A stretch of DNA of 7,156 bases from Candidatus Pacearchaeota archaeon (GTDB lineage: Archaea > Nanoarchaeota > Nanoarchaeia > Pacearchaeales > GW2011-AR1). The stretch covers positions 1-7,156 of the forward strand of contig JALOBN010000092.1 of the NCBI GenBank assembly GCA_023228245.1, written 5' to 3'. The position numbers and the translations under genes were made by a program. Under the pieces are notes generated by a model, which searched no databases, was not told where the DNA came from, and worked only from the letters and a program-made list of their open reading frames with translations. Positions 1 to 5,349 of the stretch are shown piece by piece (the first letter of the stretch is position 1; every line of letters starts with the position of its first letter).

Positions 1-233
1 GCGCACATCATGGCGAATGTCTTGCCACGCCCTGAACCGCCGGAGAATATCACGCAACGCTTACCGAGTTCGGCAATGGATAGGCGATTGATTACCGCGT
101 CGAAGTCCGGCCCGGCAACATCCCGCTTGAATCCCCGCGCCGTCATGCGCTCTGCTACAATCGCGGCGTGTTCGGCTAGTGCTTCGGCGTCTCGTTGCGC
201 GTCTGTCTTTTCGATGTCTGTTAGGTCGTTCAT
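1..233 (-). CDS. P-loop NTPase, N-terminal part (possible DnaC-like helicase loader), cut by window edge
   Basis: The reading frame starts at ATG 233-231 and runs through base 1 without a stop, giving 77 codons. The start overlaps the stop of the upstream 130-aa gene as ATGA, and an AAAGGA sequence lies about 12 bases before it. Residues 1-50 are charged and helical. Residues 60-72 (CVIFSGGSGRGKT) form a hydrophobic strand running into a Walker A loop (GGSGRGKT), which binds ATP phosphates. The domain's Walker B and later motifs lie outside the window. Its position two genes after a replication-initiator-like gene fits a DnaC/IstB-type ATPase that loads the replicative helicase, but that is inferred from context; a replicative helicase or another P-loop ATPase is also possible. 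The NTPase assignment is good, the specific role weak. Confidence 0.75.
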   Translation of the reverse strand, partial: MNDLTDIEKTDAQRDAEALAEHAAIVAERMTARGFKRDVAGPDFDAVINRLSIAELGKRCVIFSGGSGRGKTFAMMC

Positions 234-622
234 TTTGTTGCGTTTTCCTTTGCGCGTTCGATGTCAATCCGTGCATACAGTGCGTTGCACTTATCCCATT
301 CTTTCCGTAACTCTACACTCTTTGTCATGTTATCGGCAAGCTGTGCGCGTATCGGCTTCATGAGATTGCACAGCCGCGCCTTTTCCTCGATGTCTTTTGA
401 TGCGTTGAACTGCCGGGCGTAGTCGTCATATTTTGCGCAGTCGATTTTTTCGAGTTCGTCTATGATTTCTAAGTCTTTCGCATGTATCTTCTTGGTTAAC
501 AGTTGCCAGCGGATAAAAAGCAGTTCGCTAATTTTCGGGCCGGGCCTAAGGTAGTAGGCGGCTTGGCTTCTTAGCCATAGTATGATTTCTTCCTTTGTCA
601 TTGAGTCTAGTTGGTCGTTCAT
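230..622 (-). CDS. Hypothetical phage protein, 130 aa, charged and helical
   Basis: I do not recognise a family. The frame is open further upstream, but ATG 622-620 is the best start: AGGAG (635-631) sits 8 bases before it, and an earlier start would lie deep inside the initiator gene. The protein begins MNDQLDSMTKEEII. It is rich in Lys, Glu, Asp and Arg, with long predicted helices around residues 30-65 and 75-125 and no signal peptide or membrane segment. A soluble, possibly coiled-coil cytoplasmic protein is likely. It lies 11 bp after the replication-initiator-like gene and is coupled by ATGA to the following P-loop gene, so a replication accessory role is plausible by context only. Two cysteines in the middle (in IDCAKYDD and ARLCNLM) and one near the end (DKCNAL) do not form a metal-binding pattern. 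Confidence 0.8.
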   Translation of the reverse strand: MNDQLDSMTKEEIILWLRSQAAYYLRPGPKISELLFIRWQLLTKKIHAKDLEIIDELEKIDCAKYDDYARQFNASKDIEEKARLCNLMKPIRAQLADNMTKSVELRKEWDKCNALYARIDIERAKENATK

Positions 623-633
623 GTTTTGATCTC

Positions 634-1437
634 CTAAAATGGCAAGCCTTCCGGTTGCGGCCTTGAATCGTCGCAGAATGTTGACGGCTTGGTTTCGTGT
701 TTGCGGTGTCCTATCGTTCCGACTCCATTGTTCCGGTTGTCGATCCAGTCCCACCGAACGTCCGTCCACCCGGCCGCCATGCAAGTATCAAGCGCGGCGG
801 TCGCCTGCTCTGGACGTTCTGCAAGCCGCTTCAATATCGTAGCCTTTACGCGGTCGGTTGCCTTTGCCCTTTTCGCAAGCCGGAATTCTACCCACGCCGC
901 GAATGCTTCAGCAAATCCGGCGACGGTTGAAAGACAATCTGGAATGACGCACGGCTTTGACTTCGGCTTTTCCGGTTCCACTGGCGGCTTACTTGCTTCC
1001 CCTCTTGATTCCCCTTCTACAGAAGTAGATACAGAACCAGAAGCAGAGCAGTCCGGTACTTGTCCAGGACTTGTCCCGGACATTTGATGCTTTTCCCTAT
1101 ATTGCCTTTTGCGTTCTGCCTCGTATTCGCGGTAATCCTTGCCACGATACAACGCATGATTCAGTACGAACCAACCTCCCGGCACGGCCTGAATCCTACG
1201 CCCCTCGTTGTCTGGCGTGTTGCTCTCCTCATCCGGTCTCTGAAAAACGTCTATGGCGATTCGCACGGCCTCAATAGAAACGTTTGCCGTTCTCGCCAAC
1301 GACGCCGCGTTGCCCCTGACATAGCCGTTCTCATCCTTTGTCGCAAGCATGGCAATCCACACACACCGAACCTCTGGCGATTCATTCCAGATTGACGACA
1401 TGACTATTTCAGGTACAAGCTTTGTGAATCCGGCCAT
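634..1437 (-). CDS. Phage replication initiator-like protein with N-terminal winged helix
   Basis: This 267-aa protein has the layout of phage replication initiator/organiser proteins. Residues 1-100 begin MAGFTKLVPEIVMSSIW and contain a helix-turn-helix-like stretch at about 45-65 (ASLARTANVSIEAVRIAI), then GGWFVLNHALYR near 87-98, typical of this phage family. A basic tail (residues 100-118) leads into a Ser/Pro/Glu-rich linker (about 119-165). A helical C-terminal domain (about 172-232) ends in AAGWTDVRWDWI, resembling the C-terminal domain of many phage O-like proteins. It probably binds the phage origin and recruits the helicase loader or helicase. The start ATG is preceded by GGAGGT (1446-1441) only 3 bases away, an unusually tight spacing. 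The gene follows the 225-bp non-coding leader, so it may have its own promoter and translational control. The family match is from memory of motifs; the exact role is inferred. Confidence 0.8.
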   Translation of the reverse strand: MAGFTKLVPEIVMSSIWNESPEVRCVWIAMLATKDENGYVRGNAASLARTANVSIEAVRIAIDVFQRPDEESNTPDNEGRRIQAVPGGWFVLNHALYRGKDYREYEAERKRQYREKHQMSGTSPGQVPDCSASGSVSTSVEGESRGEASKPPVEPEKPKSKPCVIPDCLSTVAGFAEAFAAWVEFRLAKRAKATDRVKATILKRLAERPEQATAALDTCMAAGWTDVRWDWIDNRNNGVGTIGHRKHETKPSTFCDDSRPQPEGLPF

Positions 1438-1455
1438 AATACCTCCAATGAAAAC

Positions 1456-1532
1456 GCCGCAACATAACAGTTGAACAGGGCGCTAGTACCGGAGATGACT
1501 CGCGGCGGAAATACCCTCTGTTATGTTGCGGC
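1456..1532 (-). repeat. Perfect 15-bp inverted repeat (large stem-loop) in the initiator gene leader
   Basis: GCCGCAACATAACAG at 1456-1470 is the exact reverse complement of bases 1518-1532, with 47 bases between the arms. The downstream arm ends 9 bases before the GGAGGT ribosome binding site of the initiator gene. The arms are exactly 15 bp; the next bases on both sides do not pair. It is not a classical terminator: the loop is large and no U-run follows the stem. Within the loop, the minus-strand sequence ATCTCC (1496-1491) could pair with the GGAGGT site allowing one G-U pair. It could be an RNA regulatory hairpin, a dyad operator or part of a replication origin; the sequence does not decide. 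Confidence 0.85.
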
Positions 1533-1554
1533 AAATGCATAATTATTTATCCCC

Positions 1555-1563
1555 ATTCTACCA
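1555..1563 (-). promoter_or_regulatory. Candidate extended -10 promoter element before the initiator gene
   Basis: On the minus strand, TGG-TAGAAT matches an extended -10 element (TGn followed by TATAAT with one mismatch). It is followed by the most AT-rich stretch of the leader (around 1538-1553). No good -35 hexamer lies 16-18 bases upstream, which extended -10 promoters can tolerate. Transcription from here would start just before the 15-bp inverted repeat and place it in the 5' leader of the initiator mRNA. Confidence 0.35.
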
Positions 1564-1609
1564 GCTTTTCCCGTGTTCAGCGGGTCGGCTTCTCTTGCCG
1601 ATACCTTGC

Positions 1610-1638
1610 AAACTACTCTTGATTCGGCGTTATGTCAA
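1610..1638 (-). promoter_or_regulatory. Candidate sigma70-type promoter in the intergenic leader
   Basis: A perfect -35 hexamer TTGACA (1638-1633) is followed after 17 bases by TAGTTT (1615-1610), which matches three of six -10 positions. The spacing is ideal but the -10 is weak. It sits just after the Cys-rich gene and points at the initiator gene. Short weak stem-loops follow, for example TCGGC/GCCGA with a 7-base loop near 1584-1601. The 225-bp gap is exceptional in an otherwise overlapping gene block, which supports a regulatory role. Confidence 0.35.
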
Positions 1639-1662
1639 GCGCGGATTCGGATGAATGCGCGG

Positions 1663-2151
1663 TTATTTTGGAGGATGGTTTACCGCGCACCCGAACAGGC
1701 TTTTAAGCGCCTTTGCAATCGGGCGCGGTTCGTCCGCCTTGAACTGAGCACACGCAACCGGGCCTTGCGCGTGTCCGCTGCACTGTTGCGGCTCTGATTT
1801 TCGCAATGCGCAACCAAAGCACTCCTCGTGCATTCGTCCGCACGATCCGTTAACCGTTGCGCCGTGCGGTTCGTTCGGCAAGTCAACAAACGGGCGATAC
1901 TTGCTGAATGATTCAAGCGTGATGTGCTGTTGTTCTTTGGGTTCGTCCGGCAAGTGGCACACGTTACGCTCGTAGAACCGCACGGCACCCGCGTAATCGT
2001 TCGCCGGGTCTTTCGTCAAGTCGTTCCTAAGCCATCGCATTTCCGCGCGTACGGTGTTTTTTACTTCCGCCGAACAGCCGAGCGCTTCGAGGTCGGTGAG
2101 CAAGCGGGCCATGTGGCGGTTGATGATTGCGGCGGTGAGTTGGGAGGTCAT
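1663..2151 (-). CDS. Hypothetical phage protein with a C-terminal cysteine cluster, 162 aa
   Basis: I do not recognise the family. The start ATG (2151-2149) overlaps the stop of the helicase-methyltransferase gene as ATGA, indicating translational coupling. Residues 1-65 look helical (MTSQLTAAIINRHMARLLTDLEALG and onward). The C-terminal third has regularly spaced cysteines at 104, 111, 114, 124 and 134 (C-x6-C-x2-C-x9-C-x9-C) with nearby histidines at 108 and 127, so it may bind zinc or form a small Cys-stabilised fold. No signal peptide or membrane segment is seen, which favours an intracellular metal site over disulfides. It is the last gene before the non-coding leader. Co-translation with the helicase-methyltransferase suggests a related function, but this is inference only. 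Confidence 0.8.
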   Translation of the reverse strand: MTSQLTAAIINRHMARLLTDLEALGCSAEVKNTVRAEMRWLRNDLTKDPANDYAGAVRFYERNVCHLPDEPKEQQHITLESFSKYRPFVDLPNEPHGATVNGSCGRMHEECFGCALRKSEPQQCSGHAQGPVACAQFKADEPRPIAKALKSLFGCAVNHPPK

Positions 2152-5072
2152 AATAGTGTCTCGTTTCTGTTTGCGTACGTTTTTTCAGCCGACCGGAGAT
2201 TGTCGCAACCGACACGCCAATATGAATCTTTCAACTCGCACAATAACGCCTTGCGTCCAAGCTTGACGGCCATGTATCCTTCCGAACCGATGCCGCCGAA
2301 CGGTGTAAATAGCGTATCTCCGGGAGCACTCCAAAGCTTGATGCACCGTTCGATAACGCCGAGTTGCAACGGGCAAAGATGCTTTTCATCCTTCTCATCA
2401 CGCGCAACGGATGCTTGCAAAACATCGGTTTCGCTGATTCCGTCCGTGAATTGATGGCGGCTTGGATAGTTGCCCTGAAACGGTTGATACTCCGCCTTTT
2501 CTTTCGGCATGGCACGATACCACACTGGAGCCGCCCACTCGCACCATTCTTCTTGTGTGATCCATCCGTTTGTATTCTCGTATTTCTCGCTGATTCCAGA
2601 TCGTACCGGGATCGTATTTTCACCCGCCTTCTTGAAAACCAGAAGATAATCAGCAAGCGCCGGGCGACTCATTGAGCTATCCCCCGCCAGCGTCTTGAAG
2701 AGCAGGGTTGCCTCTTTCGTTCGGCTTGCCTTCAGCATTGGGTTTTTGTCAATCGTGACTTCGGAATAGTAGAGCCATCCCGCCGACTCCATGGCGCGGA
2801 TGCAATCGCCGCGAAAATCACGCAATCCAACGTATCCCTCGCGGCCCTTGAAAACAGGCTCTTGCGTCAGGTGGACGCAACACATCCGGCCCGGCTTTGT
2901 GATTCGCAAAATATCGGACATGAGAAACTGGAAGTGTTCAAGCAATTCCGAAAAGTTCTTACAGTTGCCGATGTCCCTTGCGCTATTCGTGTATGCGTAC
3001 ATGCCGGGAAATGGCGGAGAGAAAACCGTTATCCCGATTGAGTCGGTTTCGATTTCCTTGATTCGTTCGCATGAATCGCCAAGCATGAACCGCCACCCTT
3101 CTCCGCTCTGTTCGTCCTTTCGATAGTCCATTTCTTTTTTCTCCTGTTGAATGCACAATGAATGCACGTTCATATGCTTGACGATGTTGTCAAACATATC
3201 CGTTGCCTGTTTTTCTTTCCGCTCAATATTCGCCACGACCGCGCCCTCACATTCGCTTGTAATGACGTAGCACGACACCTCGCGCTTTTGACCAAACCGC
3301 CAGTTGCGGCGGATGGCCTGATAGAATTGCTCATAGCTGTCAGACAAGCCGACAAAAAAACACTTGTTGCAGTTTTGGAAATTGAGGCCGAACCCGTAAA
3401 TAGAGCTTTTACTTATCAGAACCCTGCGCCCCGTTTCGTGTCCGCAAATACAGTGATGCTCTGTAGAGCAATTCTGGATCGTCTCCGAATTTTCCAATTG
3501 CAATGTTGCAACTTGCGCACAGTATTCCTCTGACTCGTCCTGTTTTGTGGTCGTGGTCAACGTGGAGTCTTCTTGTTCCGGTCTTTGACTTGCTTCGCTT
3601 GCACTTGTCCTTTGACTGTTCGGCTCCGCAGATAGCGCATCCTCCTCCTTGTAGTTTGAGTATATCCCCATACTCTTGCGGAGAGATTCCGTATTTCCTG
3701 AGCCGCTGCGCAAATCTCTTTTCTGGATTTCCTTCTTGCCATGCCGCCGATTGGCTCCTGCACTTAATCCGTAGAGATTCGTTTCCTGCGTATTCATCTC
3801 TACGCTTTGCGTTTCGTTCGGCTGATTTTGCTCTGCGCTTTTCCGCGAGTCTATCCCTGTTTGATTCAAGCCATTTTCGCATGTATGCGTTTCGCTTGTC
3901 TCGGTTGCGTTTCTGATACTCGTTTGATTCTGCTTTTCTACGCTCTCTATTCTTTGCGTAGTATTTTCGTTGATAGTCTGTGTCGGGTTTTGTTTGCATG
4001 CTGACAGTTTACACCTAAACTCTGGTAAATTGCAAACACATTTATTACCAATAAACCACTCTGCAACCGCTTCTTTCCACTCCCTAGAATCACTGCCCCG
4101 AACCTCTACCGCGTGAGGGATTGCGGCCTTTAGCGCCTCTGATTCGCAATTCAAATCACACCACACAAGACACTGTTCAGTTGTGCCATTGACGATTTCC
4201 GCGCAAGCCTTGACCCTATCCGGCAATGACGCCTTGCGAGCGCCGCGCCGTTCTTGCAGGGTGTTTGCCTCGACGCTGAAAAGCATGTCGTCAAGCACCT
4301 TGCCGGATGTGACAATCTGAATCATCTTCAACGGCGGCAATGCAAACGCGCCGTTGTCGTATCCAATATCGGACGGGCGACGAATGGCTATTGACCATTC
4401 CGCCATCCATCGCCAGAAGTCGTCAACGGCGTGATTCTTCAAGCGCCATTGATGCGTCGTGTTGCCGTCCTGCTTGAAAAACATGGCGATGATTTCCTTG
4501 CCGCTCATCACGTCAAGAAACTCGCTATGGTTTGTCAATTCGATCAAGTCGTTAGGCGCTGGCGTTGCCGTACAGCAAAGCCGATATTGGATGCCCTTTG
4601 CGAATTCAATCAAGAATTTGCGCGTCTCGCCGTCAAACGATTTCAACACGCTTGATTCGTCAAGGACGATTCCGGCAAACAGATCCGGCGTCAACTTGTG
4701 CGCCATTTCATAATTGCAGACGTTGATTCCGTCTTGCACGTCTTCAAGCGCCCGCGCAACGGTGGCCGTTATTCCGAACTTCGCGGCCTCTCTGCATGTC
4801 TGTCTGGCAACGGCAAGCGGCGTAAGTATCAACACTCGCCCGCCCGTGTGCTTGCAAACCTGATTAGCCCATTCAAGCTGTTGCGGAGTCTTGCCTAGTC
4901 CGCAATCCTCGAACAGCGCCGCCCGGCCGCGCTGCAACGCCCACCGGACTATTGCCTTCTGCCAGTCAAACAGCATCGGGTTAAGTTGCGCGGCGTCGAT
5001 GTCGAAACCTACCGATTGCACCTTGACGCGCTTTGTCGCTAGAAACCGTTCGTATTCTGTCATGTCTTTCAT
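2148..5072 (-). CDS. Fused SF2/SNF2-like helicase and beta-class DNA methyltransferase, carrying a nested HNH insertion
   Basis: ATG 5072-5070 overlaps the previous stop (ATGA) and has GGGGA upstream, giving 974 aa; a second ATG three codons on is an alternative, and the frame is open 21 codons further upstream. The N-terminal half is an ATP-driven helicase/translocase: Walker A EDCGLGKT (about 55-62), DESS box (138-141), TATP (168-171), SKSSIYGFGLNFQ (about 554-566) and QAIRRNWRFGQ (585-595). The C-terminal part is a DNA methyltransferase: catalytic SPPF (685-688) precedes the SAM-binding FTPFGGIGSEG (922-932), the motif order of beta-class enzymes. SPP(F/Y) fits N4-cytosine or N6-adenine methylation. 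Residues about 346-541, between helicase motifs, are a polar Asn/Gln/Ser/Thr/Glu-rich stretch encoded by the segment that holds the HNH gene in another frame. The fusion probably remodels and methylates phage DNA; the target sequence is unknown. Confidence 0.9.
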   Translation of the reverse strand: MKDMTEYERFLATKRVKVQSVGFDIDAAQLNPMLFDWQKAIVRWALQRGRAALFEDCGLGKTPQQLEWANQVCKHTGGRVLILTPLAVARQTCREAAKFGITATVARALEDVQDGINVCNYEMAHKLTPDLFAGIVLDESSVLKSFDGETRKFLIEFAKGIQYRLCCTATPAPNDLIELTNHSEFLDVMSGKEIIAMFFKQDGNTTHQWRLKNHAVDDFWRWMAEWSIAIRRPSDIGYDNGAFALPPLKMIQIVTSGKVLDDMLFSVEANTLQERRGARKASLPDRVKACAEIVNGTTEQCLVWCDLNCESEALKAAIPHAVEVRGSDSREWKEAVAEWFIGNKCVCNLPEFRCKLSACKQNPTQTINENTTQRIESVEKQNQTSIRNATETSETHTCENGLNQTGIDSRKSAEQNQPNETQSVEMNTQETNLYGLSAGANRRHGKKEIQKRDLRSGSGNTESLRKSMGIYSNYKEEDALSAEPNSQRTSASEASQRPEQEDSTLTTTTKQDESEEYCAQVATLQLENSETIQNCSTEHHCICGHETGRRVLISKSSIYGFGLNFQNCNKCFFVGLSDSYEQFYQAIRRNWRFGQKREVSCYVITSECEGAVVANIERKEKQATDMFDNIVKHMNVHSLCIQQEKKEMDYRKDEQSGEGWRFMLGDSCERIKEIETDSIGITVFSPPFPGMYAYTNSARDIGNCKNFSELLEHFQFLMSDILRITKPGRMCCVHLTQEPVFKGREGYVGLRDFRGDCIRAMESAGWLYYSEVTIDKNPMLKASRTKEATLLFKTLAGDSSMSRPALADYLLVFKKAGENTIPVRSGISEKYENTNGWITQEEWCEWAAPVWYRAMPKEKAEYQPFQGNYPSRHQFTDGISETDVLQASVARDEKDEKHLCPLQLGVIERCIKLWSAPGDTLFTPFGGIGSEGYMAVKLGRKALLCELKDSYWRVGCDNLRSAEKTYANRNETLL
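3129..3145 (-). promoter_or_regulatory. Internal ribosome binding site and ATG in front of the methyltransferase domain
   Basis: Inside the fusion gene, AGGAG (3145-3141) is followed after 9 bases by an in-frame ATG (3131-3129), among the best Shine-Dalgarno arrangements in the window. Initiation here would give a 327-aa protein starting MDYRKDEQSGEGWRF, 13 residues before the first methyltransferase motif, and containing the whole methyltransferase. It may produce a separate methyltransferase or be left over from two formerly separate genes. Confidence 0.5.
3409..3999 (-). CDS. Endonuclease VII-type HNH endonuclease, nested out of frame in the helicase-methyltransferase gene
   Basis: This 196-aa protein is a recognisable HNH nuclease of the recombination endonuclease VII type. 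Residues 102-125 (KYGISPQEYGDILKLQGG then CAIC) lead into LHVDHDHKTGRVRG (145-158) and CASCN (161-165). Cys 121/124 and 161/164 form the zinc site, and D148-H149 with H151 and N165 form the metal/catalytic site. Residues 9-70 are Lys/Arg-rich Y-x-x-NR-type repeats usual for the DNA-binding part of these phage nucleases. An in-frame TAA (4011-4009) four codons upstream fixes ATG 3999 as the start; the ribosome site is weak (AGG about 14 bases away). Its ATG begins at the third base of an outer-frame Ala codon. The last 11 residues lie beyond the domain and are read from helicase sequence. Probably a homing-type DNA cutter that spreads its own gene. Confidence 0.85.
   Translation of the reverse strand: MQTKPDTDYQRKYYAKNRERRKAESNEYQKRNRDKRNAYMRKWLESNRDRLAEKRRAKSAERNAKRRDEYAGNESLRIKCRSQSAAWQEGNPEKRFAQRLRKYGISPQEYGDILKLQGGGCAICGAEQSKDKCKRSKSKTGTRRLHVDHDHKTGRVRGILCASCNIAIGKFGDDPELLYRASLYLRTRNGAQGSDK
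3444..4040 (-). mobile_element. Putative inserted homing-endonuclease segment bounded by imperfect 9-bp direct repeats
   Basis: On the minus strand TGTGTTTGC (4040-4032) and TGTATTTGC (3452-3444) differ at one base and lie exactly 588 bp, or 196 codons, apart. In the outer frame they encode Cys-Val-Cys and Cys-Ile-Cys. The segment between them contains the HNH gene up to the end of its conserved domain (LYL at residues 183-185). Outside the repeats, helicase motifs resume on both sides. The segment also looks poorer in GC than its surroundings. This fits an insertion with a short target duplication, or one guided by short homology. The short, imperfect repeat could be chance; the exact edges are uncertain by a few codons. 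Confidence 0.5.
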
Positions 5073-5314
5073 GCTTTCTTTTCCCCATTCGCCTTGTTGC
5101 ACGAGCTTTCGGCCGCGTTGATTGTCGCGGCGCATTTTATACCATTCGCTTTTATTCGCCTGATTACAGCCGCGATTGTCCGCATTATGGCCGGATAAAA
5201 GTATGATGCAATATCGTTTTCGATGTAATTTGCATCGCTAGAAATCTCGTCTTTTGAATATATCTGCGCCTTCATGTTCCTGTCGGCGGAAATCTCGATT
5301 ATGATTCTGTGCAT
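5069..5314 (-). CDS. Small hypothetical phage protein, 81 aa
   Basis: I do not recognise it. ATG 5314-5312 is preceded by AAAGGT 6 bases upstream, within the second copy of a repeated 22-bp leader, and the stop overlaps the helicase-methyltransferase start as ATGA. This gives good support for a real, coupled gene despite its size. The protein starts MHRIIIEISADRNMKAQIYS, suggesting a beta strand, then has a mixed middle (residues 21-40) and a helix around 42-56 (YPAIMRTIAAVIRRI), ending in a polar, basic tail. The helix is too charged for a clear membrane segment. Function unknown; its position suggests an accessory to the recombination or helicase genes. Confidence 0.7.
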   Translation of the reverse strand: MHRIIIEISADRNMKAQIYSKDEISSDANYIENDIASYFYPAIMRTIAAVIRRIKANGIKCAATINAAESSCNKANGEKKA

Positions 5315-5320
5315 CTTTTA

Positions 5321-5342
5321 ACCTTTCATTTGTTTGCGCGGT
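5321..5342 (-). repeat. 22-bp leader repeat, copy 2 (before the 81-aa gene)
   Basis: This 22-bp segment matches 5557-5578 with one difference. It carries AAAGGT, the ribosome binding site of the 81-aa gene, and an upstream ATG that hits a stop after two further codons (ATG AAA GGT TAA). The same leader therefore serves two neighbouring, unrelated small genes. Confidence 0.85.
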
Positions 5343-5349
5343 CAAGCGC

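Noticed and set aside
623..784. N-terminal extension of the 130-aa gene
   Set aside because: The frame is open here, but the region codes for the end of the initiator gene, while ATG 622 has a well-spaced AGGAG site.
1456..1532. The 15-bp inverted repeat as an intrinsic terminator
   Set aside because: The loop is 47 bases and the stem is not followed by a clear U-run on the minus strand; the repeat lies directly before a ribosome site.
1456..1532. The inverted repeat as ends of a miniature transposable element
   Set aside because: No flanking target duplication is seen, and the 77-bp span gives no other element feature.
1924..2454. Plus-strand frame of 176 codons across the end of the methyltransferase
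   Set aside because: It runs antisense across the junction of two well-supported minus-strand genes and shows no recognisable domain; a shadow frame.
3503..3916. Plus-strand frame of 137 codons opposite the HNH gene
   Set aside because: It is antisense to two supported frames, lacks a family match or ribosome site, and its Leu/Ser/Phe-rich composition is what the complement of Lys/Arg/Glu-rich codons gives.
3444..4040. The insert as an intein in the helicase
   Set aside because: The outer-frame insert is polar low-complexity sequence with no Hint-fold splicing blocks and no His-Asn end before the next Cys. The endonuclease is in a different frame, which intein endonucleases are not.
3400..4045. 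The insert as a group I or group II intron carrying an endonuclease
   Set aside because: The HNH gene fills nearly the whole insert and leaves only about 40 bases non-coding, too little for a ribozyme core. The outer frame also stays open and in phase, which an intron would not need.
5073..5135. The 21-codon upstream extension of the helicase-methyltransferase
   Set aside because: It lies inside the 81-aa gene in another frame, while ATG 5072 forms the ATGA overlap used at other junctions in this block.
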